Shown here: in pieces, positions 19,144 through 26,779 of the stretch | Numbering within the stretch: the first letter of the stretch is position 1 | Layout: every line of letters begins with the position of its first letter | NCBI GenBank assembly: GCA_963741135.1 | Contig: CAVUHC010000007.1 | Coordinates: forward strand, 186,001 to 250,000 | Source: Gp6-AA40 sp963741135 | GTDB lineage: Bacteria > Acidobacteriota > Vicinamibacteria > Vicinamibacterales > UBA2999 | Reading direction: 5' to 3' | DNA length: 64,000 nt | Position numbers and translations under genes: made by a program | Notes under the pieces: model-generated | What the model was told of the DNA's origin: nothing | Seen by the model: the letters and a program-made list of their open reading frames with translations, nothing else | The model's database searches: none

Positions 19144-21336
19144 TTAGTCGCGCCGCGGTTCGACCGGCAACGTGAAGACGAAGGTCGCTCCTTGGGGAGA
19201 AGACTCGGCCCACACGCGTCCGCCGTGCGCCTCCACGATTCCCCGTGCGATGTATAGCCCGAGCCCCGTTCCCTCTCCTCCCGATCTCTGGGATCGCCAA
19301 TAGCGATCGAATATGTACGCGAGATCTTCCGGAGCGATCCCGCGCCCCGTATCCGCGATCGTGACCGAGAGCGCTCCATCGCGCGGCCGCGCGCAAAGTG
19401 TGACGGTCCCACCTTCGGGGGTGAACTTGATCGCGTTGCCGAGCAAATTCGCGAGCACTTGCGAGATGCGGTGCGGGTCGGCGTCGATCTTCGGGGGATC
19501 GTTCAGATCCAACACGAGGGAGATGTGCTTCGCGTCCGCCAGCGGCTGCGCGTCGGTCACGGCATCCTCGAGCAGATCGCGGCTCTCCACAGGCTGAACG
19601 TCGAGCGAAAAGCTCTTCGCCCCGATCCTCGCAAGCTCGAGGAGATCTTCGATCAACGCCTTCATCCGCGTCGTCGATCTCCGGATGCGCTCCACGGACT
19701 CACGCAATGTGCGGGCGCGCTGGTCGCCGGTCTCCGGCAACTGGCGCAAGAGTTGAGCGGCTTCGAGCAGGATAACGAGTAATGGGTTCCTCAGGTCGTG
19801 GGAGACTACCGCGAGCACCTCATCGCGCGCGCGCACGGCGCGCTGCTCGCTGGAAAGACGCCGCTCGATGTCCACTTCCGTGGCGCGGCGCTGCAACTCG
19901 TCGGCGGCCTCGAGATCGCTCGGCGTCCACGGACGGGAGCGGCCGCGCACCTCCTCCTTCCACAGAGCGAACGAGTGGCGCGGGCGCAGGCGTCTACCGG
20001 CCTCCGCATCGACGGGCTTGGTTGGATCGCCGCCCCAATTCACCGTCTGGATGACCTCCGGCCGGAACCACATCAGCCGAGCGCCCGGCAGCGCGAACGT
20101 GAGCAGACCACTTGCGACTTCGCTCGCCGCGAGCGCCGGCGGAAAGTGGACTCCCAGTGAAGCGGAAGAGAACGGCCTGAGATCGCCCCTCTCTTCGAGC
20201 CAGCGCGCGATCTCGCAGATGACGTCGGCCGGCGGAGCGCCGCCGCACGTGACGGGCTCTCCATTCTCCACGACGGCGACCCCACCGGCGTCGACGAGGT
20301 CCATCAGTGCCCTCGGCTGAGCGACGAGGGCCGCGAGCACGCTGCCCGTGGCCTCCTTCATCGCGCGGTGCAACGCGTCCTCCGTCGCTCGGCGTGACGC
20401 GCGCAACGCGAGCAGCTCGCGATCCTCGAACGCGGCGATCTGAAGCGACGCAAGGCGGCCCATGAACTCGCATGCCGATCGCATCCGGTGCGAGACGCGC
20501 CGCGGACCGGTGTGGTTCAAACAGCTGATGAGCCCCCACAGCTGATTCCGTACGATGAGCGAGATGCTCATCGACGCGCGAACGCCCATGTTCTTCATGT
20601 ACTCGATGTGAATGGGCGAGACGCTTCGAAGCACCGAGAAGCTGAGGTCGAGTGGCGCTCCTGTGTCGGGTCGCAGGGGCGGAACGATCCGCGCTGGCTT
20701 CTGGTCGGCGTCGAAGATGAGACGCAACCAGTTCTCGAGATACAGCCTGCGTGCCTGCGCGGGGATGTCGGACGCGGGATAGTGCAAACCGAGATACGGC
20801 TCGTGCGCCGCATCCCTCGCTTCGGCGTCGACGGAGCCGCTGCCGTCCTCGTGGAATCGATAGAACATGACGCGCTCGAATCCGGTCGTTCGCCGGATCT
20901 CCTGAGGGATGATCTCGGCAAGCTCGCTCAACGTGCTCGCGCGCTGCACGCGCAAGAGCGCCGCGCGGAACGGGTGATGGATCGAACGCTCCTCTGGAGT
21001 CTCTGGGTTCGGCTCGAGCTCGAGGATCGCGGCGCCTTCATGATGGTGAACGATCCCGTCGAATCGCTTCCCGCGCGCGCCGATGCTCAGCGGGTTTACG
21101 TCGTGCCAGCGCTGTTCGCGCAGCACCAAACGCACCTCTTCAGCGCCGGCCGGATCCACGCTCTCGGAGAGCGGCCGGCCGAGAACTTCGTCGACGCGCA
21201 ACGAGAGATGGTCGCTCACGTTCTCGCTGACCTGCGTGACCTTCATCTCGTCATCCAACGCGAAGAGCACACCGAAGGGCTGAATCGTTCCCGGTATGTG
21301 GATCGGCTCGCGATCACAATCGTTCAGATCGACCAC
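19144..21336 (-). CDS. bphP: Bacteriophytochrome histidine kinase
   Basis: A 730-residue red/far-red light sensor. The biliverdin-binding Cys is C7 in NDCDREPIHIPG. The PAS domain is followed by GAF with the PASDIP motif (HYPASDIPAQARR), then a PHY domain, HisKA with the phospho-acceptor H513 in VVSHDLRNP, and an HATPase domain with N-box (LLGNAIKF), G1 (DTGRGIAP) and G2 (GTGLGLYIAR). I chose the GTG at 21336 because AAGGGGG lies 6 nt upstream and it places Cys7 normally; an ATG at 21366 is also possible. It overlaps the heme oxygenase stop by 13 bases, so chromophore and receptor are made together. No response regulator is next to it. The block lies between two copies of an IS5-like element. 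Confidence 0.93.
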   Translation of the reverse strand: MVDLNDCDREPIHIPGTIQPFGVLFALDDEMKVTQVSENVSDHLSLRVDEVLGRPLSESVDPAGAEEVRLVLREQRWHDVNPLSIGARGKRFDGIVHHHEGAAILELEPNPETPEERSIHHPFRAALLRVQRASTLSELAEIIPQEIRRTTGFERVMFYRFHEDGSGSVDAEARDAAHEPYLGLHYPASDIPAQARRLYLENWLRLIFDADQKPARIVPPLRPDTGAPLDLSFSVLRSVSPIHIEYMKNMGVRASMSISLIVRNQLWGLISCLNHTGPRRVSHRMRSACEFMGRLASLQIAAFEDRELLALRASRRATEDALHRAMKEATGSVLAALVAQPRALMDLVDAGGVAVVENGEPVTCGGAPPADVICEIARWLEERGDLRPFSSASLGVHFPPALAASEVASGLLTFALPGARLMWFRPEVIQTVNWGGDPTKPVDAEAGRRLRPRHSFALWKEEVRGRSRPWTPSDLEAADELQRRATEVDIERRLSSEQRAVRARDEVLAVVSHDLRNPLLVILLEAAQLLRQLPETGDQRARTLRESVERIRRSTTRMKALIEDLLELARIGAKSFSLDVQPVESRDLLEDAVTDAQPLADAKHISLVLDLNDPPKIDADPHRISQVLANLLGNAIKFTPEGGTVTLCARPRDGALSVTIADTGRGIAPEDLAYIFDRYWRSQRSGGEGTGLGLYIARGIVEAHGGRVWAESSPQGATFVFTLPVEPRRD

Positions 21337-21950
21337 GGCAATCCCCCTTGAGCAACCGCCGCCCATCGCGCGAACGCATTGAACGTCGCCTTCGCGGCAC
21401 TGATGATCTTTGCGGTTGATGCGCCCGTGCGCGGCAGTCCGTCGAGCCAGGCAACTACGACGGTCCACCTCGGCAGCGTCCACTCCTCGTCGCCGGCGAA
21501 GAAGGCAGCACCGCTGTCTTTCGCGAGGCCGAGTCGCCGGTGCAACAGCGGGGTGAGGACCTGTCCTCCGAGACACGCGCCTTCGAGCACGTAAAGACAG
21601 CCGGCAAGATCCTCGAAGCACGACAGCTCTGGTCGGTCACCACATAGCGGGAGCGCCGCGAGCTCCGTTGGAGACAGGCCGAGCGCCAGGAGATCGCGCT
21701 CGATGAGCTCGGCGCGAGCGCGCAACGGAAACCCGAGCGGCGGTTCCGCGGCCGCGAGCCGTGTCACGTCGATCTCGACGGGGACGTAGAAGCCGTGGAA
21801 TGTCTCGAGCACGCGGCGATACCGGTGCACGTCGAGGTTGGGATCGAGCAGCCCGAGCTGGGCCTCGAGGCGCTGATGCACGGCCGCGGTCTCGCGCTTC
21901 AAGCGCCGCCGCAATGAAGTCTCGTTGAGCCCGCTCTCGGTGCCGGCCAT
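21324..21950 (-). CDS. bphO: Biliverdin-producing heme oxygenase
   Basis: A 208-residue bacterial heme oxygenase that opens heme to biliverdin, the chromophore of the phytochrome encoded next. H25 in TAAVHQRLE is the proximal heme ligand; YVLEGACLGGQVL matches the conserved distal-helix region (usual form YVLEGSTLGG). It is the first gene of a two-gene unit with bphP. Usual length and intact frame. Confidence 0.92.
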   Translation of the reverse strand: MAGTESGLNETSLRRRLKRETAAVHQRLEAQLGLLDPNLDVHRYRRVLETFHGFYVPVEIDVTRLAAAEPPLGFPLRARAELIERDLLALGLSPTELAALPLCGDRPELSCFEDLAGCLYVLEGACLGGQVLTPLLHRRLGLAKDSGAAFFAGDEEWTLPRWTVVVAWLDGLPRTGASTAKIISAAKATFNAFARWAAVAQGGLPWSI

Positions 21951-22011
21951 CTCTAGTCCCCTGGAAACGGATTATCTGGCAAGACGATCCACGTTGTGAT
22001 CCTATGAGGCA

Positions 22012-22175
22012 TGGCAACGATTGGACGTCCGAAAAAGGCATTGGTGGTCACGGAGATCGAGCGCGCGGAGTTGGTGCGCCTGACGAAGCGGGCGCACGTG
22101 AATCGCCTTCTGGCATTTCGAGCGCGACTGGTGCTCGCGTGCGCAGGCCACGCGACGAACACGGCCGTGGCGCGT
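22012..22175 (+). pseudogene. N-terminal fragment of an IS630-type transposase
   Basis: From ATG at 22012: MATIGRPKKALVVTE, then ERAELVRLTKRAHVNRLLAF and ARLVLACAGHATNTAVAR, the helix-turn-helix start of IS630-family transposases. The frame ends where the IS5-like element begins at 22176, and the catalytic part is not found on the other side. So one IS landed in another and the rest was lost. Confidence 0.65.
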
Positions 22176-23255
22176 GGCGTTGGTGCATGAATCGGAACTG
22201 GCCCGCAACGATCCCAGCCCATGCCGGTCACCTCCCGATGGCGTACGACGCAGGCCTGCCCTGCTGCGTCATCTGATTGAGGATGTTGCATGCGAGGACG
22301 GCCTCAGTCCTCTGCCCTGCCGGACTGCGCAAGTGAAGGCTCTCCCCGATGATCGACTTGTACCGGAAGAAGGCGTTCTCCACACGGGCCTGCCGATGGT
22401 AGCCAGACGCCTTCTTCCACCGTCGCCGTCCGACCGCGTGCACCCGCCGAATCGTGATCGCGAGCGCTCGACCGCGGCTTCCGTCGAGATACCCGTGCGG
22501 TCTTGGCGGGTGGCACCACGACGGTCGCGCCACGCGCGCCCGCGGCATCGTAGAAGGCGATCGCGTCGTAGGCCGCGTCCCCCGTGATGCTGGCGACGTC
22601 ACCGTGGACGGGCTTGATCAGTGCGATGGCCTCGTCGCGTCGTCGACAGTGCCCTCGGTCAGCGCGTGGGCGATGGTGACACCCGATCGGTCGACACCGA
22701 GATGGCGCTTCTTCCAACCGCGCGTCCCGTGTACGCCATGCTTCGCCCTGGCCCACTCGCCCTCGCCCACGATCGACAGTCCCGTGCTGTCGACGATCAG
22801 ATGCAAGCCCTTGCCCGTCAGGACCCGAGCACGCGTGAGGTCGAGGTGCTGGCCATGCCGTGAGAGTGTGGTGTGGTCGGGCGCGGCGAGCTCGAGTCCC
22901 GTCATCCCGAAGAACGACTGCAGAAACCCCTCCGTCTGACGAAGGGGCAGGTGGAAGAGGAGACGCAGCGTCAGTGGCGGTTTCGATGGCGACGTCGGAG
23001 TACTGCCGCTGCCCTCCCCGCGTGCCCACGCCCGCGGGCGCCCAGGTGGCGATCGCGTCCGGTGACACCCACAGGGTGACGTCGCCCCGTCCGACGAGGG
23101 CACGATCGTAGGAGGCCAGTTCGCGACGCGGTACGTGGTCTTGTACGTGGGCTAAACTCTCGAATTCATCCCTTCAGTGTGGCCACCGCGCACAGAAGAT
23201 CGCGCGAATCCCTGGCTCTGGACCTTTCAGGCCGCAGGATTCATGCACCAACGCC
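22176..23255 (-). mobile_element. IS5-like insertion sequence, about 1080 bp
   Basis: Perfect 18-bp terminal inverted repeats (22176-22193 and 23238-23255) starting GGCGTTGGTGCATGAATC bound a frameshifted DDE transposase on the minus strand. The flanks do not show a target duplication: left is an IS630 stub, right an unrelated fragment, which points to IS-mediated deletion next to the element. Confidence 0.85.
22228..23157 (-). pseudogene. IS5-family DDE transposase, frameshifted
   Basis: Fragments in three frames give one transposase: YKTTYRVANW, GRGDVTLWVSPDAIATW, LRLLFHLPLRQTEGFLQ, LIVDSTGLSIVGEGEW (first catalytic Asp), ASITGDAAYDAIAFY (second Asp) and RVENAFFRYKSIIGESL (Glu), ending SYAIGR at 22228. 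Frame breaks lie near 23115, 22970, 22630 and 22460, and an in-frame TAG precedes YKTTY. The first two breaks are also present, base for base, in the deleted copy at 18309, so they are older than the duplication or one copy was used to fill the other. The exact start is not clear. Confidence 0.75.
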
Positions 23256-23370
23256 CTGCCGGGCTGTCAGGGGATCTTTGCGCTCGAACGCCGCCTTGGC
23301 GTCGGCGTACCGCTCCCTCGCGATCTTTGGCAAGTTCACCACATTTCGTGACCGTGTCCCTGTCGAGTAG
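23256..23370 (-). pseudogene. Gene remnant at the right edge of the IS
   Basis: On the minus strand the sequence reads NVVNLPKIARERYADAKAAF then ERKDPLTARQ up to the IS end at 23255. The charged helical text resembles a TPR-type repeat. No start or family can be given. Confidence 0.35.
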
Positions 23371-23511
23371 AGACGATCGAGCGGCCAAAGTTGTGACGTG
23401 AAGGAGATGCCCTGGCGCCAACGTTGGGCTGCTGGCGAAGGTATTCATCTTGCCCATGCGTGCCGACTGCCGGGATGGCCGGTATGTCGTGATTCACTGA
23501 AGGAGGTTCGC

Positions 23512-23646
23512 ATGTCTGACCAGATCATCGTGGCCACGTTCAACAACACCAATGCCGCCTACGATGCGGCAAGTGCGCTCAAGGCGCTCGAAGACAAGGG
23601 AGGTTCGCGCCGCGATGAAGGTGCATCGAAGACACAAAGATCCTGA
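23512..23646 (+). pseudogene. Truncated DUF1269-like protein start
   Basis: ATG at 23512 behind GAAGGAGG encodes MSDQIIVATFNNTNAAYDAA then SALKALEDKG, the usual start of DUF1269-type proteins. After about residue 30 the family sequence stops and the frame closes at 23646. The break near 23600 coincides with the end of a fragment on the other strand. Confidence 0.5.
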
Positions 23647-23886
23647 AGTTCTTGAGTTTCTTGGGATTCGCCAGCGCACGCGGCAGCAGGCCGACGAACA
23701 CGGGCAGGTTGCCGACGATGCGACCGCCCATGCGGCCCAGAATGACGTCATAACGCTCGCCGTCACCCTTGGCGATCTGAATGGCCAGCGTGCCCACGCA
23801 TCCGCCGGCGGGGTCGTCAATCCCGACGAATTTCTGATAAAAACCGATCCGCGACAGCCATAGCGCGCCGCTCCATTTGGCTGCGT
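23579..23886 (-). pseudogene. Fragment of an unidentified gene, includes the 77-bp repeat
   Basis: An open minus-strand stretch has normal protein composition: ALWLSRIGFYQKFVGIDDP, CVGTLAIQIAKGDGERYDVI, LGRMGGRIVGNLPVFVGLLP, ALANPKKLKNFRIF. A stop lies just before it at about 23890 and it fades near 23600, so both ends are cut. I do not recognise the family. Its first 25 codons are the 77-bp repeat seen at 18236. Confidence 0.4.
23810..23886. repeat. Exact 77-bp direct repeat, copy 2
   Basis: Identical to 18236-18312. The bases directly before and after differ between copies. Confidence 0.9.
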
Positions 23887-23932
23887 CAGGCTATATCCGA
23901 ACCACGCAGCCGCCGGGAATCGACGTGTAGTC

Positions 23933-24376
23933 CTACGGCTTGTACGGCTTCTGCGCCTCCGTGAGAATCTGGCTGAACACCGGAATCTGGTCGACGGGCG
24001 GCGCGTGGCTCTTGAACGTCCTGATGTATGCGTAGATGTCCTTTGCCTGCGCGTCGGGCAACGTCGCCGCCGAGTAGTTCGGCATGCGGGTCGAGGGCTG
24101 CGTCGGCGCCAGATTCGCGCGCGCCCGCAGGAAAGCGATGAAGCTCGACTCGGTCGCCAGGTTCGCGCTCCGGTTCGAGACAAACGCCCGCGCGCCGGTC
24201 TCGCCATTGAACCCGTGACATGCGTAGCACGTGTACGCCTCGTACAGCTTCTTGCCGTTCGCTGGGTTCCCGGTTACTGGACTGGCGGGTGCCTGGGCAT
24301 GCGTCGGGACGATCTGGAACGCGAGCGACGCCATCGCCGCCACAAGCGTGAACGCGATCTGAGTCCTGCTTCTCAC
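23933..24376 (-). CDS. Exported c-type cytochrome
   Basis: A 147-residue protein with a signal peptide (QIAFTLVAAMASLAF... THAQ) and one heme c site, CYACH, followed by GFNGETGARAF and the axial-Met candidate TRMPNYS. It matches small monoheme cytochromes that pass electrons in the periplasm. The GTG at 24376 is chosen because AAGGAG lies 8 nt upstream. It follows the TPP enzyme gene on the same strand, and may accept electrons from that enzyme if it is an oxidase or dehydrogenase. Confidence 0.8.
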   Translation of the reverse strand: MRSRTQIAFTLVAAMASLAFQIVPTHAQAPASPVTGNPANGKKLYEAYTCYACHGFNGETGARAFVSNRSANLATESSFIAFLRARANLAPTQPSTRMPNYSAATLPDAQAKDIYAYIRTFKSHAPPVDQIPVFSQILTEAQKPYKP

Positions 24377-24481
24377 GTGTGCTCTCCTTGAACGACTGAC
24401 GAGGGACCGGCGCGCGAACCCTAACCCGTGCACCCGAGCACCGAACCTGTGCACGCGAGCACCCGCGCAACCCGCGAACCC

Positions 24482-26426
24482 TTATCGCGGCTGCGTGATT
24501 ACGTCGATCAGGTACGGCTGCCCGCGCTTCACCGACGCGACGCCGCGCTTCAACGCCGCACCCAGTTTCGTCGGGATCGGTGATCGGCCCCTCGCCCGCC
24601 ATACCGTACGCCGCCGGCCATCATCCGGTAGTCGATAAACGGATCGCGCAGCGTCGTGCCGATGTGGCCGCGATCGCCGCCGCGCCCGCGCACGCCGCAC
24701 ATGTATTCCACGAACATCAGCTCCTGATGCCAGGCGCGGTTGTTGTGCATGACGGTCAACATCGGCAGCTCGTGATGCACGCGCGGTCCACAGCACGCCG
24801 GGCGCGTAGTTGAGGTCGCCGTCGGTCTGGACGTTGATCACGATCTGGCCGCGGCTCTTTGCGGCCAGCGCGGCGCCCACCGACGCCGGCGCGCCGTAGC
24901 CCATCCCGCCAGCGCCCTGTCCGCCCAGATAGCTGTACGGCTTGTTGTGATCCCACAGCTGCGCGTTGTGGCCGCCGGAGAAACTGCTGGGCGACGACAG
25001 GATCCAGTCCTCGTCCGCGATGAGCGGCCACAGCTCCGCGTAGATCCGCGCGGTGCTGATCGGGCTGGCGTCCCACCCGGCGCGCTTCTGCTCGAGCGCG
25101 CGTCCGCAACGCCTCGATGCGCGCCTGCTCGTTGGCGGCCGCGTGCTTCGTGGCGCGCTCCTGAATCACGTCGCTGCCTGTCGGGCGTCATCTGGCGGCG
25201 GACTTCCTCGATGAGAGCGCGGCAGGCTGGCTTCGGCATCGATCTCAATCGTGCGCCCACGAGCGCGCGCCGCCGGCCCGCCCGCGCGGCTCACGCCCGG
25301 CGCGATGCCACCGAACCCGATGTTCGTCGTGTCGCGGCTGCAAGAGCGTGGACAGCGCGGGACCGGACGAGCGACACCTGCGCGGCGGGCGCTTCGAGGC
25401 CGAGGGTGTAGTCGTACGTCGTGCTCGCGCCGGGACCGCAGAGCGGATGTCGCTGCGGGAAACTCATCGGTCCTTGCGTCGCCGCTGGTGCTGGTCGACG
25501 CGCCGACAAGCTCCGCGAGCTGTACCGCGAGCCGCACGCCATCAGGCGTCCGCAGGCGGCCGACCGCAATCCGCGGATTCTGCGCGTCGAGCAGTGCCTT
25601 CGCGATCTCGCGCGCCTGATTCGCGATCGATGCCCGGCGATCTTGGGTGGCGGTATACGCCGGGACCTTCAGGTCCCGAGCCTCTTCCTTCTGCAGCTCG
25701 ATATCGATCACGACCATCGTCGGACCGCACGGCGGCGTGATCGCCTCGTTGTAGGCGCGCTGGATGGCGGTGAGCGATTCGTCGAGCGTCTTCGGCTGGG
25801 CGTCCCATTTCGTGAAGCTGCGCACCATGCCGGCCATGTCGTTCGCGCTGTGCGCGGCGATGAACCCGAGATCGCGGCCGGCGATCAGCAGCGCCGGCGT
25901 CCGGTCGTAGTACGCCTGGTAGATCGACATCGCGGCGTGCTGCACACCGATCGTGCCGTGCAGCAGGGCGCACATCGGCTTGCCCGTCGCCTTGCCGTAC
26001 CCGTGCGCCATCGTCACCGCCGACTCTTCGTGGAGCGCGGTGATGAACTCCGGCATCCTGTTGGGCGGATTGCCGTAGTTGATGATCGACTCCTGCAGCC
26101 CTTCGAAGCTCGACCCGGGATTGCGCGGCGACGTACTCGATGCCGAGATCTCGGAGGACCTGGACCATCAGATCCGATCCCGGACGCACGACAGCGCGCT
26201 CGCCGGGCCGAAGCGCCGCGGGCGGACGCACGTTGCCGGCGTCGCGCTCGACCTGCCCGGGTGAAGGCGGGGGAGCCGAATCCAGTGCCGCGCTACTACC
26301 CTGCGCGGCGCTCGCACTCCCGACAGGAACGTTGGTCAGCGCCGCGGCGCCTGCGGCGGCGGTTGCCGCTCCCTTCAGGAAACCCCGGCGTGTAACGGGG
26401 CTCTCCGTCTTCTTCGACTTCGACAT
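24482..26426 (-). pseudogene. Tat-exported thiamine diphosphate-dependent enzyme, frameshifted
   Basis: The N-terminus has a twin-arginine motif (TRRGFLKGAATAAAGAAAL). Then come the TPP N-domain (ITALHEESAVTMAHGYGKATG, with the Glu that activates TPP; GTIGVQHAAMSIYQAYYDR) and a C-domain with the TPP-binding TDGDLNYAPGVLWTA and HNNRAWHQELMF. The layout is that of acetolactate-synthase-like enzymes. An exported TPP enzyme is unusual. Frame breaks lie near 26110, 25500, 25250, 25150, 24780 and 24575. The cytochrome c downstream on the same strand suggests a respiratory-chain linked decarboxylase. The specific reaction is not known. Confidence 0.7.
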
Positions 26427-26658
26427 GTTCGAGCCTCCTGAGAACATCAGCGCGAGCGGTGCCCGATTATCGCCAGTCTTGGCCGTCAGGACAATCGCTT
26501 CCGCGATGCCTCCCTATCGCTCACGCCGCTCAACCCCTCGAGGACATTGCGGGGTGTCCGCCGACGTGAGATGGTTCGCCGTAGTGACGACAACTCGCGC
26601 CGGAAGGTGCAGAATGTCCGTGGAGACAGCCCTCCTGCTCCCGGGAGGGAACTGTCGG

Positions 26659-26761
26659 ATAACGGGGGGTCGGTTAACGGACGAAAGGACGTTCATACCG
26701 CCTATCGTCCATAACGGGGGTTCGGCTAACGGACGAAAGGCCTTCATACCGCCTATCGTCC
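26659..26761 (+). promoter_or_regulatory. Two tandem 52/51-bp repeats upstream of the TIR gene
   Basis: 26659-26710 and 26711-26761 are near-identical direct repeats (about 5 differences) beginning ATAACGGGGG and ending CCGCCTATCGTCC. A partial third copy (TACGGGGGAGA) merges with the ribosome binding site. Each repeat carries GGACGA and TCGTCC as an inverted pair about 20 nt apart. They may be operators, or tandem structured RNA leaders, controlling the gene at 26780. Confidence 0.7.
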
Positions 26762-26779
26762 CTACGGGGGAGACCGACG

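Noticed and set aside
23552..23863. Plus-strand gene ending in the 77-bp repeat
   Set aside because: The minus-strand reading has normal protein composition while the plus-strand text is low in hydrophobic residues, so the plus frame is probably a shadow.
18236..23886. The 77-bp repeat as an att site of an integrative element
   Set aside because: No integrase gene and no tRNA at either end; an IS-related rearrangement or assembly join explains it better.
26659..26761. Possible mini-CRISPR upstream of the TIR gene
   Set aside because: The 52/51-bp repeats are directly adjacent without spacers.
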